Origin: Dipteris shenzhenensis | Taxonomy: Eukaryota > Polypodiophyta > Polypodiopsida > Gleicheniales | Direction: 5' to 3' (one strand) | DNA length: 64,000 bases | NCBI GenBank assembly: GCA_047967505.1 | Contig: CM106539.1 | Shown: piece after piece, positions 1 to 11,102 of the stretch | Layout of the letters: every line of letters begins with the position of its first letter | Numbering within the stretch: the first letter of the stretch is position 1 | The notes under the pieces: generated by a model | What the model saw: only the letters and a program-made list of their open reading frames with translations | Told to the model about the DNA's origin: nothing | Database searches by the model: none | Program-made: the position numbers and the translations under genes

Positions 1-817
1 GTGTATGTAAATTTTCGTTTTCATTTTAGGTCTCTATAACATGATTCTCTGGAATTATTGAAATTTAAATTATTCTTGGTAGTAACCTTTAATTCTTTAT
101 AATTCTCAATAGCAATCATGACTTCAACCTGTGATACTTTTCGTTGCCTTACTCACTTAAAATGGAGGTCAACCAGTTGATACTTTTAGTCACCTTACTC
201 AATTATAATGGATCCTCTTAGGGCTTGCTCAAATTCAACATTTGAAATTATGAGGTAAGAAACATACCCCCCATGGTTGGTAATGATTGCATTGAGTTGA
301 CATATTTAGATTGTTATTTTTTTCTTAGCTAAGAAAAACCATTAGCTAGGAGTTTTCTTACCAGGAATAACCTTGCCAAATCTGGTGATGGTATTGAAAA
401 TCTTAGGAAATATCATCCCTGTGATAATGAGGTAGTGTGGGTTGGAACTATTGGTTATGAATGTAGGAAAAAAAGAGGAAATGTTGTACATAGCTAAGCA
501 ATGGTGGGCCTTTGACAGGAATTGCCTACAAAAGAAGGTGGATGTTATAACCAATTAAGAAAGGCTGTGGATTAGGTTAAGCCCAATAGGTTCCCCCAAC
601 TGAAAAGAATTCAAAAATGTATTAATTAGTGAAAGATAGAAGGGGAGGGGTTGGAAAGGCAAGGGGAGGGTAATGACGACTAGCTCTATTTATGAGAAGA
701 GGGGCCCCCTCCCCTCTTAGCCCTCCACCACCTTTTAAGCAACAATTAGAGGTTTTGAGTTCAATTCCCCCCTTTGCGTGATATTTTGAAGCTCTCTCTT
801 TGGCCTTAGCTTAATTG
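1..817. other. Gene-free flank
   Basis: No convincing coding region, RNA gene or element end is visible. Short open frames here have no recognisable domains. Around 755-768 there is a sequence resembling a tRNA B box, but no matching upstream A box or fold. Confidence 0.5.
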
Positions 818-964
818 GGATACTCCACCTTTTCACCTAAGAAATTGATGGAATTTTCCCATCGAGAAATAATGGCCTTTTCAATTATCTTTGTCCTTAG
901 CTTAAGGCACATGAGTAGCATGACCCATCTATGATAGGTTAGAGGCCCACTCCGCTGGGCCTCA
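818..964 (-). repeat. SINE-like interspersed repeat, copy 1
   Basis: Two repeat modules lie together here. Positions 820-905 recur in diverged form at about 11010-11100. Positions 914-963 recur at 1579-1628 and in part at 3883-3909. The second module ends in a 7-bp stem (942-948 with 957-963) around an 8-nt loop. Read on the minus strand, the loop side matches the tRNA A-box consensus TRGCNNAGYNGG at 11 of 12 positions. A Pol III-derived short retroposon is therefore possible, but no good B box was found and the ends are unclear. Confidence 0.4.
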
Positions 965-1206
965 AGGTGGGATCTTAGAATAGATTTAATTTAAAGAAAT
1001 AAAATTTCAAGTTGCATCACTTGGCTTGGCATTTACACAATGATTCAGCTAGATGATCAGCCATTTGACGTTGATCGAGGGCAAAAATTCACATACCCCC
1101 CCTCCCCCCTCTCTCTCTCCCCCTCTCTCCTTCTCCATCTCTCTTTCTTTTCCTTTGACTATCTCTCTCATGCATGTGCACACACACATGCACTAAAACC
1201 TCTCTT

Positions 1207-1286
1207 TCTCTCTCTCTCTCTCTCTATGGTAGACATTCATATGAATGAATATTTTATCTTGAGAACCTCTCACACTTATCACATAT

Positions 1287-1337
<51 letters not shown>
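1207..1337. repeat. (CT)n microsatellites
   Basis: Two uninterrupted CT runs are seen, at 1207-1225 and 1291-1337 (47 bp). A further run lies at 1544-1569. The serine-leucine open frames across them are artefacts of the dinucleotide repeat. Confidence 0.95.
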
Positions 1338-1339
<2 letters not shown>

Positions 1340-1544
1340 GGCTCTCAATCTTAGTGGACATATAATATTTGTCCCTCCATCATGACGTCATGCACCCACA
1401 TGCGCTCTCTCTTCCTTGAGTGTCTTTCTTACATGCATATGCACATGGACACTCAAATATAGGAGAACCCCCCGCCCCCCTTCCCCCTTTCTCTTTCTCA
1501 TGTACACATGCATAGACACACATTCACACATCCTTGCTTGCATA

Positions 1545-1570
<26 letters not shown>

Positions 1571-1576
<6 letters not shown>

Positions 1577-1640
1577 CAAGTAGCATGACCCGTCTACAAT
1601 GGGTGAGAGACCTGCTCCGCTGGGTCTCAAATCATAGGTT
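1571..1640 (-). repeat. SINE-like interspersed repeat, copy 2
   Basis: This is a diverged copy of the hairpin module at 914-963. The stem is formed by 1607-1612 and 1623-1628. Relative to copy 1, one stem pair has changed from G:C to A:T on both sides, so pairing is kept. The A-box-like match on the minus strand (CAGCGGAGCAGG) is also kept. Confidence 0.45.
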
Positions 1641-1960
1641 GCCTTCAATTTTATGGAATAAAAAATTAAGGTTTTATGAATCTCAACCTTTGAAAAATTT
1701 TAAGAAATTTTTAAATTGAATCTCAACTCCGTTCCTCCCTGAATTTCAAAAACCCATGATTTGCTCTTAGGAAGGATGTCTCCTTGCTTGCCATGTGACA
1801 ACCCCCTTTTCTCACCATGCTCTCTCGCCAAGTAGCACATGGCACATCTCCCCCTCCACTCTAGCTCCTCTTGCCACATGGCAGCTCTTCCTTAAGAAAT
1901 AGTACAGAAAACTTTGGCCTCATGCATAATCTTTCCTAGTATGATAAAGCAAATTTTCAT

Positions 1961-2087
1961 CTTCATGAAAGATGATGCAAGTAAACTCTTGATACCTATA
2001 CTCTTCATGAAAGATGATGCAAGTATACTCTTGATATGCATAATGTTCATGAATGATGATGAAGGTATACTCTTAATATGTATCCCA
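1961..2087. repeat. 42-bp tandem repeat, three units
   Basis: Units start at 1961, 2003 and 2045, each beginning with (C)TTCATGAA. Because 42 is a multiple of three, one frame stays open as a 14-residue repeat with FMKDDAS-like units. Nothing else suggests that it is a real gene. Confidence 0.85.
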
Positions 2088-2452
2088 AATGACCTTAAAT
2101 CTCATTACCACCTCTAAACACTCTTGTTTTTCTCTTGGCACAATGGTACTTAAGCTCCTCTCTTCCCCTCTCTACTTCCTCTCGTCTCTTTCTAGCTATC
2201 TCACCACCTTCTCGTCTCTATCTCTCTCCTCATGGTGGCGTGAGTACTCCCTTAACCCCTCATCTTTGCTCACCACTCCCTCCTCATGGGCTATAATTTA
2301 TGCACTCCTCAACTTCACTCCACCTTTCCCTCCCCCTTATGGAGGCTCCCTCATTCCCGTCACCTATGCTCACCACACTTTCCTTACTCATTCTCTCTCA
2401 ATCCTATCATGCTCCACTCCACTCTTATTATGGTTTCTCCCTTAGCCCTTCA

Positions 2453-2790
2453 CCTCCACACACCACCTCCCCCCCCTAGAGCTACTCTTTCAACCCACAC
2501 ATCACCTTCACATAGTGTTGAATGACGCATTTTAGAAAAGAAGGTGGCCTCTACCATGCTTACCAAATCAATTCCTACATGGCCTTGATATGTCTTTTGT
2601 TAACTTAACAAATGCATATGCTCCACACACCACCTCCTCCCCCTAGAGCTACTATGTCAACCCACACATCACCTTCACATAGTGTTGAATGAGTTCTTTT
2701 AGAAAAGGTTGTGGCCTCTACTGTGCTTACCAAATCAATTCTTACATGGCCTTGATATGACTTCTGTCAACTTAACAAATGCATATGCAT
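2453..2790. repeat. Tandem duplication of about 167 bp
   Basis: The stretch from about 2453 to 2619 is repeated at 2620-2790. Both copies contain CACATCACCTTCACATAGTG and end in an AACTTAACAAATGCATATG segment. The copies differ by scattered substitutions and small indels. Confidence 0.85.
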
Positions 2791-3586
2791 GATTTGTCGA
2801 TTATACTCATTTCAAATATCTTTCTCGGCATACAATGTTGCTTCATCCTCTTTTTGAAGATCTTGTGGACTACATGATGAACAACCAGATGTCGCAATCC
2901 AACACACTTGCATTGCTTACATCTACTATCGATAATCCCTGAATATTTTTTAAACAGCCAATATTTTTTCATGAAACGCATGCATTGTAATCTCTCAAAC
3001 ATTTGATTATGCAAATAACTTTGACCAAGTATCAATGGCGATTATTATTATGTAGCCAAATTTATTGACTATCAAGGTTTAAAAATCATCCTTTTGATGT
3101 TTCATTATTAGAGATCGAGCGTTACAATGTTGAGTGCTTCGACAGAGGATTTTGATCCAAATTTGGTATAGCATTCAGATCCATACTTTAGTGGTTTAAA
3201 ATTAACGGTAATTGTAATGCATTCCTTCCTTTAAGAATGTATATTTTTCTAGGTAAAGAAGGCAGTATGGATCTACTCAAACTACCCAAAAAGGAAGAGA
3301 TAAATTTACCCTTTTGTGAGGCAAGGGAGGTTGTTGATTTTCCTATGAAGGACCATTTTTTGAGCCAACATTAAATTATGTGATAAACTGTGGCAAAGCC
3401 ACAGTGGAAAAGAGGAAAGAAACCTAATAATAGTTCCTTAAGAGTTATATGATCTTTTCTTAAGCTTCCTTAGTAGGTTGATGTAGGAAACCTCATCAGC
3501 TTAAAAACTCTTTGCATCCCAATTGCTAGTTTCGTGCATGTTTGTTTGGAATCTATTAAGTCGTATCTCTGCACACAGCTTCCACG
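2791..3586. other. No recognisable gene
   Basis: An 87-codon minus-strand frame (2772-3035) is rich in Lys, His and Cys but has no motif I recognise, no partner exons and no start context. I see no other support for a gene. Confidence 0.4.
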
Positions 3587-3613
3587 TCTCTCTCTCTCTC
3601 TATATATATATAT
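3587..3613. repeat. Compound (CT)n(AT)n microsatellite
   Basis: A CT run passes directly into an AT run. Confidence 0.9.
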
Positions 3614-3763
3614 CATCGCACCCTCCTCACAAAAAATCCTGCAAGAAACAAATCTTGCAAGGAATTATATTCTCACCATGTCGCTGAAGTGCTTCATGCA
3701 ATTTTCCACGTGGAGAGTGATATTTTGAAAAATCCATGGGGGCCCTCCTTTACTATTTCTCCA

Positions 3764-3845
3764 CCTCGCTTGTTGTGTTGCCCCTTGAGTGCCACGTGGT
3801 GGAACCTCGCTTGTTGTGTTGCCCCTTGAGTGCCATGTGGTGGAA
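3764..3845. repeat. 41-bp tandem duplication
   Basis: Two nearly identical units (3764-3804 and 3805-3845) start CCTCGCTTGTTGTG and contain GCCACGTGG or GCCATGTGG. The single clear difference is one C/T change inside a CACGTG core. Confidence 0.9.
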
Positions 3846-3882
3846 CTCAAAAGAAGTAAGACAAGTGTCATGTCCTCCTAGA

Positions 3883-3925
3883 GTAGCATGACCCATCTCC
3901 AACGGGCCATGGACACCTTGAAGAA
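3883..3925 (-). repeat. SINE-like interspersed repeat, copy 3 (partial)
   Basis: This stretch shares AGTAGCATGACCCATCT and the following GGGCC with copies 1 and 2, then diverges. It supports the module being a dispersed repeat. Confidence 0.35.
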
Positions 3926-5990
3926 ATCATGTATCTGCTACCACATCCATTGGAGCAACCTCTCCCAAGCCTCTCTCAGTTCACCTAGGATTGAATCACA
4001 TTGAAATGTCTTATCAAGTTTGGGGATGTCTCCCTATATTGAACCATATAAAACTATGGCTCTTATCTCATGGTCATTCTCTTGATTGTTCCATGCTTTA
4101 ATTCTCTTATGGTTGATTGAAAGTGATCTGAGGCTAAGCATTGCTACATTGCAAGAATAAAATCACCATTCACCTTGCAAAAATCTTGGTATCAAATCAT
4201 TGTCTTTGCCTTTGAAAATTTGCTCTTCCTTGCCACAATTGATAGCCTACATAGCTTTCTCCTTCCCTTCCCATATGTTTCCCTCCCATCTTGCCTCCCT
4301 TCTTTGCTCCTCACCACTCTGATTCCAAAGGTATCTACATCCCTATCACAACCACCGTATCTAGAGCATTTTAGAGTGCCTCGTTCTTTTTGGTGCGGAT
4401 AGAAAGCCAAAACAGAAAGTTTCATAGCCACATAGAGACGTGAAGTTTGGGAAGGGGAAGGGAAGGTACATTGGCAGAGGTCTCTCTGCTGAAAGTCCTC
4501 CCATTTGTGATCAGATCCAGTGGCTGATTTTTGTACCATCTGATTTTTGAGTCCTAGTCTCAATTGAACACTTTGAAGTTTGTACATTCCATAGGTCGCA
4601 ATTGTCCCTCTCTTCCTTCATCTTTCAGACATAAACTTTGGATTCCTCTTAGCGTGCAGAAGTTTCAAGTGAATGAAAGGGAGGGTGTGCACAAAGGTGT
4701 TGGTAGTAGTGTAGGAAGTCGAGGAAGAGGGGGAGGAGGAAGGGGAGGGCAGGGATTGAGGGGAGTCACTGAAAAGCTAGCAGTTTGGGCCCTGTCTCTC
4801 CCCTTCATTGCCTACCTTACACCCCGCTACTCACTGGCCATAACATGTCAATCCTCTTATCCCTCTCGCTAATGAATGATGCCAACATCCACGATGAAGA
4901 CGTAGAGGATGAGAGGGGGCTTAGGCATGGCAAGGGTGGCATACCTAGCTTGACCTGTCTGACGGAGGATATCTCATTTTAAGCTTTTTGGTAGGCAGTC
5001 TTCATTCCTCTTATGTTGCTCATCTAATGTCAACGTGCAATAGGGCTTGCTACTTTCTATCTCGCTTGCCTCTTCAACAATACAATCACAGTGTGGGAGC
5101 TTGGTTGTCATACACATCAAATAAGGCACAGGCAACGACCTCTAGAACTTGCCCTTGTGCCACTCGGAGTCTATTTGTGCATCAAAAGCTCGAGGGAAAG
5201 GCCTATCCAAATGATTTGAACATGTTCTTTCAAAGGATAGGAGCTCAATAGCAAGAGAAGGATAGCCCAATGCCAAAGACAAGGTGGAAACTAAGAGGGG
5301 AAAGGGCTGTTGTTGAAGAAATCTGAGGGAGAGGGTGAAGAAGAAGAATATGACGATGGAGGAGGAGAAAAGGGAGAGGAGGATGATTGGATATGACAGC
5401 CTTCTTCTTTCAAGAGTAGGAGCTATAGCGTGCCTGTCTAAATGGAAAGATGGAATTTTGTTTGAGGCCTAGCCTCAGCTCCAACATGTACGTCGCCTAC
5501 GGTGAAGTAGACTTTCCATTGGTTGTAGTGGACGTAGGACATCACTATTAGATCTAAGGTCAGTATTGAAGTTTGAAGAGGCCAATATGCATAGATTTTT
5601 TAATGAGTTACAATAAGTAAAGCAATCCTTATTTTCTTGCATTGGACCAAATTCAAAAGAAAGTAGAGTGGAGTTACATTGGTTGGAAAGAGATGTGAAG
5701 GGCGAGATGGATCGAATGATGGGTTATAGTATCTTTTTCAGGTCTGAGGCTTGGGTGGTGGGGCCCCACAAGCCACCATTGGAGGTGCCCCCTGGCAAGG
5801 AGGGAGGAGAAGTTTGGATTGTTTTCTAAGAAGGAAGGGTAAGGATGATGTGGCAAGGGAACTGAAACAAGATTGAGAAATTTAAAGATAGATGCGTTGG
5901 GATTCCAAAGACGGAGAAGGGGGAGAGAAGTGGAAGTGCAGATCCTGAGAGGGGGTTTTGACTTAAGATTGATGCGGAGGAAACTAATGA
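3926..5990. other. Gene-free upstream region of the transporter gene
   Basis: Several short open frames occur but none shows a domain, a splice pattern or a family match. Purine-rich strings (for example 4670-4760 and 5280-5390) make low-complexity frames. Distal promoter elements of the downstream gene may lie here, but none can be assigned from sequence alone. Confidence 0.4.
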
Positions 5991-5997
5991 AATGTGT

Positions 5998-6063
5998 TTC
6001 CTTTTAAAAGGAAGGGAAGGGAAGGGAAGGGAAGGAGTCTATTGAAGTGGGTGTGTCTGCACG
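5998..6063 (+). promoter_or_regulatory. Probable 5' UTR with (GAAGG)5 tract
   Basis: The purine tract at 6011-6035 is five perfect GAAGG units immediately upstream of the transporter ATG. It is preceded by TTTTAAAAGG. GA-rich tracts are common in plant core promoters and 5' UTRs. The transcription start is not known. Confidence 0.4.
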
Positions 6064-8230
6064 ATGGTGCCTGCTGCGTCTTCTTCATCATCTTCTTCTT
6101 CCTTTGATTCTCGGTCGCCATTGGCAGCCCTTTCTGCTCTGTGGCGTAGCCGCTGGCTCGTCCTCGTAGCTTCCTTCTGGATCCAGGCTTGTGCTGGCAT
6201 CGGCTACGCCTTCGGTAGCTACTCCCCCCTCCTCAAATCCTCCCTTAGCTATAACCAGCAGCAGATCAACATCCTCGGCAACGCCAAGGACATCGGTGAC
6301 TCCATTGGCCTCATCTCTGGCCACCTCTGTGAACTCCTCCCCACCTCGGCTATCCTCCTCATCGGTGCCCTCCAGAACCTCCTCGGCTATGGCTGGCTCT
6401 GGCTCATCGTCACTGGCCGCGTCTCCGCAATGCCTTTCTGGGTTGTAAGTTTGCCCTTTTCTCTGTGCTCCCTCGTCTACAGTCTTCCCCCCTTCTCGCT
6501 CTACGAACTATCCTGCTCTCGATCCTCACTGCCTTCCCCTCGATCTTTGAATTGTCTTGCGCAGATCTGCGCCCTCATTTTCATCGGCACCAACGGTGAG
6601 ACCTACTTCAACACCGCTGCCCTCGTTACCAATGTCCGCAATTTTCCCAAAAGCCGTGGACATGTCGTTGGCCTCCTCAAAGGTTTCACTGGGCTCTGCG
6701 GAGCCATCTTCACCCAGATCTACACGACTTTCTTTGCCCCCAATCAGGCCGCTTATCTCTTCATCGTCGCTGTAGGTCCGACCATGGTGGCGTGCTTTGT
6801 CATGTTTATCATACGCCCTCTCAAGGCCAGGGTGGGGGATAGCACTCGCTCGGAATCTATAGGTTTCAGCTTCATCTATGCTGATTGCATAGTCCTCGCT
6901 GCATACTTGATGGGTGTGATGATCGTTCAGGATTTCATCACTTTAAGTTTCAAGGTAAGTCTCATCATAACCGTAGTTCTGGGATTCCTCCTCGTCTTGC
7001 CTCTCGCCACTCCCCTGGTTTCTTGGTATGTGCGCTGGAAGATCCCTTCCGATTCTAGACCCCCCTCCTTGAACACAGACAAGAAAGAGCTCGTAGCCCC
7101 GCTCCTGGAGGGATCGCAAGAGTCCGCTCCTGCAGATGGGGGTATCGCCAATTCGGATTTGGAGCACCAATTCGGCTCTGCTAGTAGAGCAGGCAGTTTT
7201 ACAGGATCGGTCGATTTTAGCGAATTGGAGGATGAGAAGCCGAACGAGATGGAGACGCTTCCGGAGCCTATCAGAAAAAAGAGACTGAACGAACTTCGAA
7301 ACAGATTGCTGCATGCGGCGGCAGAGGGAGCAGTGCGGGTGAAGAGGAGAAAAGGTCCTCGGCGGGGTGAAGATTTCACGTTGCGACAGGCACTTGTGAA
7401 AGCCGATTTTTGGCTACTGTTCATTGCTCTAGTATGTGGAGCAGGAACAGGGCTGACTGCGATCGACAACATGGGCCAAATAGGCCAATCGCAGGGTTAC
7501 GAAAACACCAACGTCTTCGTGTCCATGATCAGCATATGGAACTTTCTTGGCCGCCTCATCGGAGGATATGCCTCCGAAGTCATCGCCAGGTATTTGTATC
7601 TGCTCCCCGTGTTCTTCATATAGAATATGTTCTTCTATTCTCATCTTAACGATGATCACGCATTGCAGGCGTTATGCGCTTCCGCGATCCTGGGCGATGG
7701 CCTTCGCGCAAGCTATCATGGTTATGGGTCATGTCCTGTTCGCAATGGCTTGGCCTGGCTCTTTGTATGTGGCTACCTTGCTGGTAGGCGTGGGCTATGG
7801 TTGTCACTGGGGTATCGTCCCTCCAATCGTGTCAGAGCTCTTCGGAATGAAAAACTTCGGCATTTTGTACAACTTCTACATCATGGCGAGCCCGGCAGGT
7901 TCGCTCTTCTTTTCAGGCTTTTTGGCGGGCTACATATATGATCTTGAAGCTGCAAGGCAGCAGACACTTCAATTGTCTACCAAGGCCGCATTGACTGGCG
8001 GACGGTTCCACAATTCTTTGCTTCTAAGAAGCCAATCTGCGACTTGTTACGGAGCAGTCTGCTTTCGCTTGACGTTCCTCATAATGGCGGGCGTGTGCCT
8101 TCTTGGCATCAGCCTAGCAATAGTGGTATCTATTCGCACGAGGGTAGTGTACAAGATGCTATATGGGCAGCAGTCTCAGAAGGACAGATTAGACCGGGAA
8201 CAAAATACAGAGTCTACGGGATTCCATTAG
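6064..8230 (+). CDS. Nodulin-like / NFD4-like major facilitator transporter, three exons
   Basis: Proposed CDS is join(6064..6444, 6565..7589, 7669..8230), 655 residues. Introns of 120 and 79 bp have GT/AG ends (GTAAGT...GCGCAG and GTATTT...TTGCAG) and joining keeps the frame. The N-terminal half carries the Nodulin-like signature: GTNGETYFNTAALV, then NFPKSRG, VVGLLKGF and a following TQIYT. A variable acidic-basic cytoplasmic loop follows (about residues 290-400). The C-terminal MFS half contains DFWLLF, GTGLTAIDNMGQIGQS, FLGRLIGGY and the PPIVSELFG motif. About 12 membrane spans are expected. The family is membrane transporters; Arabidopsis NFD4 is linked to karyogamy, but the substrate of most members is unknown. 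The ATG follows the GAAGG tract and opens a Ser-rich N terminus. No damage is seen. It is the only clearly intact host gene in the window. Confidence 0.93.
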
Positions 8231-8731
8231 TCTAGAGGACTCAATTAGCGACAGATTTTATTCTATGGGGAAGGGCACTGCATCGGAATGCAGGTGTGCT
8301 GGGCATGCTCTGCGACATGAAAATGAAAAATCTTGGAGATCAGACATTGGATTGGAGGGTGGGAAGTGCAAGGTGAGGTGGAGAGCAGCTCAGGAGCAGC
8401 AGGAGGAGGATGTTATGCAATGCCAGAGGAAGCTGGAGGAAGATGGAAGGGATGAAGAGCCTGAAGAATATAAAAAAGAGTGCTTGTTTCCTCTCTCGTG
8501 CTTTGTGTGTGAAGACAAAGATTTGTAGTGTTGTCCCCCATGACATTGAAAGATACAGATTTTCTTTAGTATAAACCTAGTAGTTGCAAAATAGAGATGC
8601 GTGTTCTCCAACAGGCTTTGAAGATGGGAGAGATTCAAATCTCAAACCTCATCTTATTTGATATTTTTTTTGCTGAGACATTGAAATTGTCTTCAGCAAT
8701 TCAATTACACATGTTGGTACAACGAATTTTT
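8231..8731 (+). other. Probable 3' UTR and downstream region of the transporter gene
   Basis: No independent gene is visible. The sequence shifts from the GC-rich exon composition to A/T-rich DNA by about 8540. The polyadenylation site cannot be placed; the first AATAAA is inside the following repeat (about 8788). Confidence 0.4.
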
Positions 8732-9075
8732 CCAAATTGTAGTGTTGGTATTGGATTTAGCAGCAGCTTTTCAATAGTCAGCTTGCAATAAAGGCTGGTG
8801 AGTCGTGACAAATAAACCAACTGAGTTAGCATTCCAAATTGTAGTGTTGGTATTGGATTTAAAATAGTCAGTTTGCAATAAAGACTGGTGAGCCGTGACG
8901 AATGTACCAACTGAGTTAGCATTGTGGTGTGAATATAATAGTGATGGGATTGAATTTAGCATCTTTTTCCTTCATGTACTCAGCTTACAATAATGCCTCG
9001 TGAGCCGTGAAAAATAAATCCACCAGACTCAAAAGGGATTTAGCATTTCCAGAGAATCGTGGAGTTGATATAATA
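8732..9075. repeat. ~100-bp tandem repeat array, 3 to 4 decaying units
   Basis: Units begin at 8732 and 8834 with CCAAATTGTAGTGTTGG; a more diverged unit begins near 8927 and a partial one near 9047. Shared landmarks are GTCAG-TTGCAATAA, GGTGAGCCGTGA and ACTGAGTTAGCATT. Similarity drops with distance from the gene. Confidence 0.8.
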
Positions 9076-9091
9076 GTGATGCATTGGCTCT

Positions 9092-10660
9092 TTTTTTTTT
9101 TTGAGCGAAAGAGGAAGAATTCATATTAACAAGTACAAATAATAACAAGGTGGGGATCCCACTAAGGTCGTACCTTTTGGAGATGCCACAAGTCTAAGTG
9201 TAAAGGTAGCTCCATAAATATTTCCAATAACTTGTAAAAGGGAAATGATGGGTGTAAATTGGAAGGAAAGGAAAAGAGAAAAAGCAAGTGAAGGTGAAGG
9301 AATATGGGGAACGGTGGATGAGTAAAAGAGAGGAGAGAAAAGAGGTGTGTGGTTGATGGACCATAGAATAAAAGTGGCGACGTGCCTATTTTGGCAAGAG
9401 TAATATAAAAGTGGTGTCGTGCCTATTTTGGCAAGAGTAATATAAAAGTGGTGTCATACAAGAGACCAAGAGAGCCTCTATCTTTAGAGAGAAATACTAA
9501 CAAAAGAAAAAACCATTTAGGATCTCAGTACATTTAGGATCTTCACAAGTAAACAAAAACCTTAAACGCTAAACACATTAGAAGCTCTTACTACTATTAG
9601 CGCACACTTAAAGCTCATACTTTAAAACTATGGACCTAAAAACCAAGACATCCCTTCAGGGCCCAAAAAAGGCAACTAAAAGCTAAAGCATAGGAGTATC
9701 TTGAAGGATCCTAATAGCAGATATTAAGTCTATGGACATAGACCAAAGAAAAATAGAACGTCCCCAACTTCATGCATAAATGTGGCTCGAAAAGTAGCCA
9801 AAGAGTGCTGATGATGAAAAGTGATGTAATTTCTTTTCTTCCATATGCTCTAATTAAGAATCCAAGAGCAAATTTTATGTCAGTGAGGTGTCCTTGATCA
9901 CCTGCTAGTGCTATCTTCCACCTGATACCCAAGTAAATGTGAGCCCTCTGCATCAAACTCATAATAAGGTGCCACAGTCCGTGTATGTAGATGCAGCTCC
10001 AAAAAAGATGGTAACGTGTTGCTACTTGGCTCCCATAAAAGCAGTTGCATTTAGATATGCAGTCCTTCGTGATATTCCTTAGCTCTTTTGACGATGTAGA
10101 TGACTATACTCCCCTCTTCCCTCTTTCAAAACATTATCTTATGTGCCCCTACTCAATAAAGCTTACTCAAGAAACCAAACACAACACAATGCATATAACT
10201 CATAAGCTGCACATCACGAATAGTGAGCTGAGTCATCGCTCAAAGGTAGCAAACTTTCTTGTAAACCACCTCAAACTCAAGACGAGGGAAGCATGTATGG
10301 AGGGAAGAAGGGGCGGCAACCAATCTTGAAGGGTAGCATAGGCATCTTGTGAAAAAATTCCTTGTAAGTTTCATCCTATTAGACAACATTAAATAAAGTG
10401 CTTGAGAACCCAGAAGATGGATAGGACATCATTGGGCCCAGATCAAGGTCCTGAGAGATGCCGGAGGTTATCTATCTCACAGAAGCTTACCTAGTTCCAA
10501 TGAGCTGTGAGGCAAGCTATAAATTATAGCACAGGCTTGAAGACCTAAAACATCTTCCAGAAAGGGCGCACAACAAAACCCTCAAAGCCTTTTGCTGTCT
10601 ATAATGCAGCACTAGGATACATATGCTTCTTTGGGTTCACCTCAATGGCACTACGGAAAC
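9092..10660 (-). pseudogene. LINE (L1-type) 3' end with ORF2 remnant, fragment 1
   Basis: On the minus strand the element ends in a 12-nt A run (the T run at 9092-9103) preceded by GAATTCTTCCTCTTTCGCTC, a typical plant L1 3' end. Upstream on that strand, about 9711-10050, a broken frame reads like the zinc-binding domain that ends plant LINE ORF2, with a CNC...H-L-F-W-S-C...LW pattern. Further upstream to about 10660 the coding trace is faint. Stops and frameshifts are many. Tandem 37-bp units at 9369-9442 lie in its 3' UTR. Confidence 0.6.
9369..9450. repeat. 37-bp tandem repeat, two units plus part
   Basis: Units start at 9369 and 9406 with TAAAAGTGG and contain GTGCCTATTTTGGCAAGAG. A third begins at 9443 and breaks off. 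Confidence 0.85.
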
Positions 10661-11102
10661 AAGCTAAGGAAATCTGACACTATTATATACTAGGGGGGCT
10701 TGTGTAGAGGGGTGTCCGTGGGCATAGCTATTAGGTAGGGAGGGATGGCTAGCGAGGTTGAGGGGCAAGAGAGATGAGATGGCTAGGGAGGTTGAGGGGT
10801 TGGAGAGATAGAGGGCAACAAGAAGGGGAGGATTGACACGAGGAAAGGGGAGGGAGAGGGGTGGAGGGTTGAGGCGATGCAATTTTTTATGGGGCATTAA
10901 GACTTAGGTTAAACACGTGCAGCTACATCGAGCTTAGGTTAATCGACCGATGGCACGGGGAGTAATTAATGGAATTTTTTGTTTTTCAATGTCAAGGGGG
11001 ACATACTTGGGGTACTGAATCTTTTCACCTTAGAAATCAATTGAATTTCTCAATTGAAAAATAAACGGCCTTTCCAATCATCTTTCTTCTTTGCTTAAGT
11101 TT
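10661..11102. repeat. Low-complexity purine DNA and second copy of the 820-905 repeat
   Basis: Positions 10740-10810 hold two imperfect units of GATGGCTAG-GAGGTTGAGGGG. Positions about 11010-11100 match 820-905 at roughly three quarters of positions by eye (CTTTTCACCT-AGAAAT, AAATAA-GGCC). No gene is supported. Confidence 0.5.

Noticed and set aside
755-768. B-box-like GAGTTCAATTCCC as part of a tRNA gene
   Set aside because: No A box at suitable spacing and no cloverleaf.
1040-1354. 104-codon Leu/Ser-rich open frame
   Set aside because: Produced by (CT)n microsatellites; no start context or domain.
4192-4587. 131-codon minus-strand frame upstream of the transporter
   Set aside because: No recognisable motif, overlaps other frames on both strands, no splice or promoter support.
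6088-6324. Minus-strand and alternate-frame ORFs across the transporter exons
   Set aside because: Shadows of the GC-rich coding exon.
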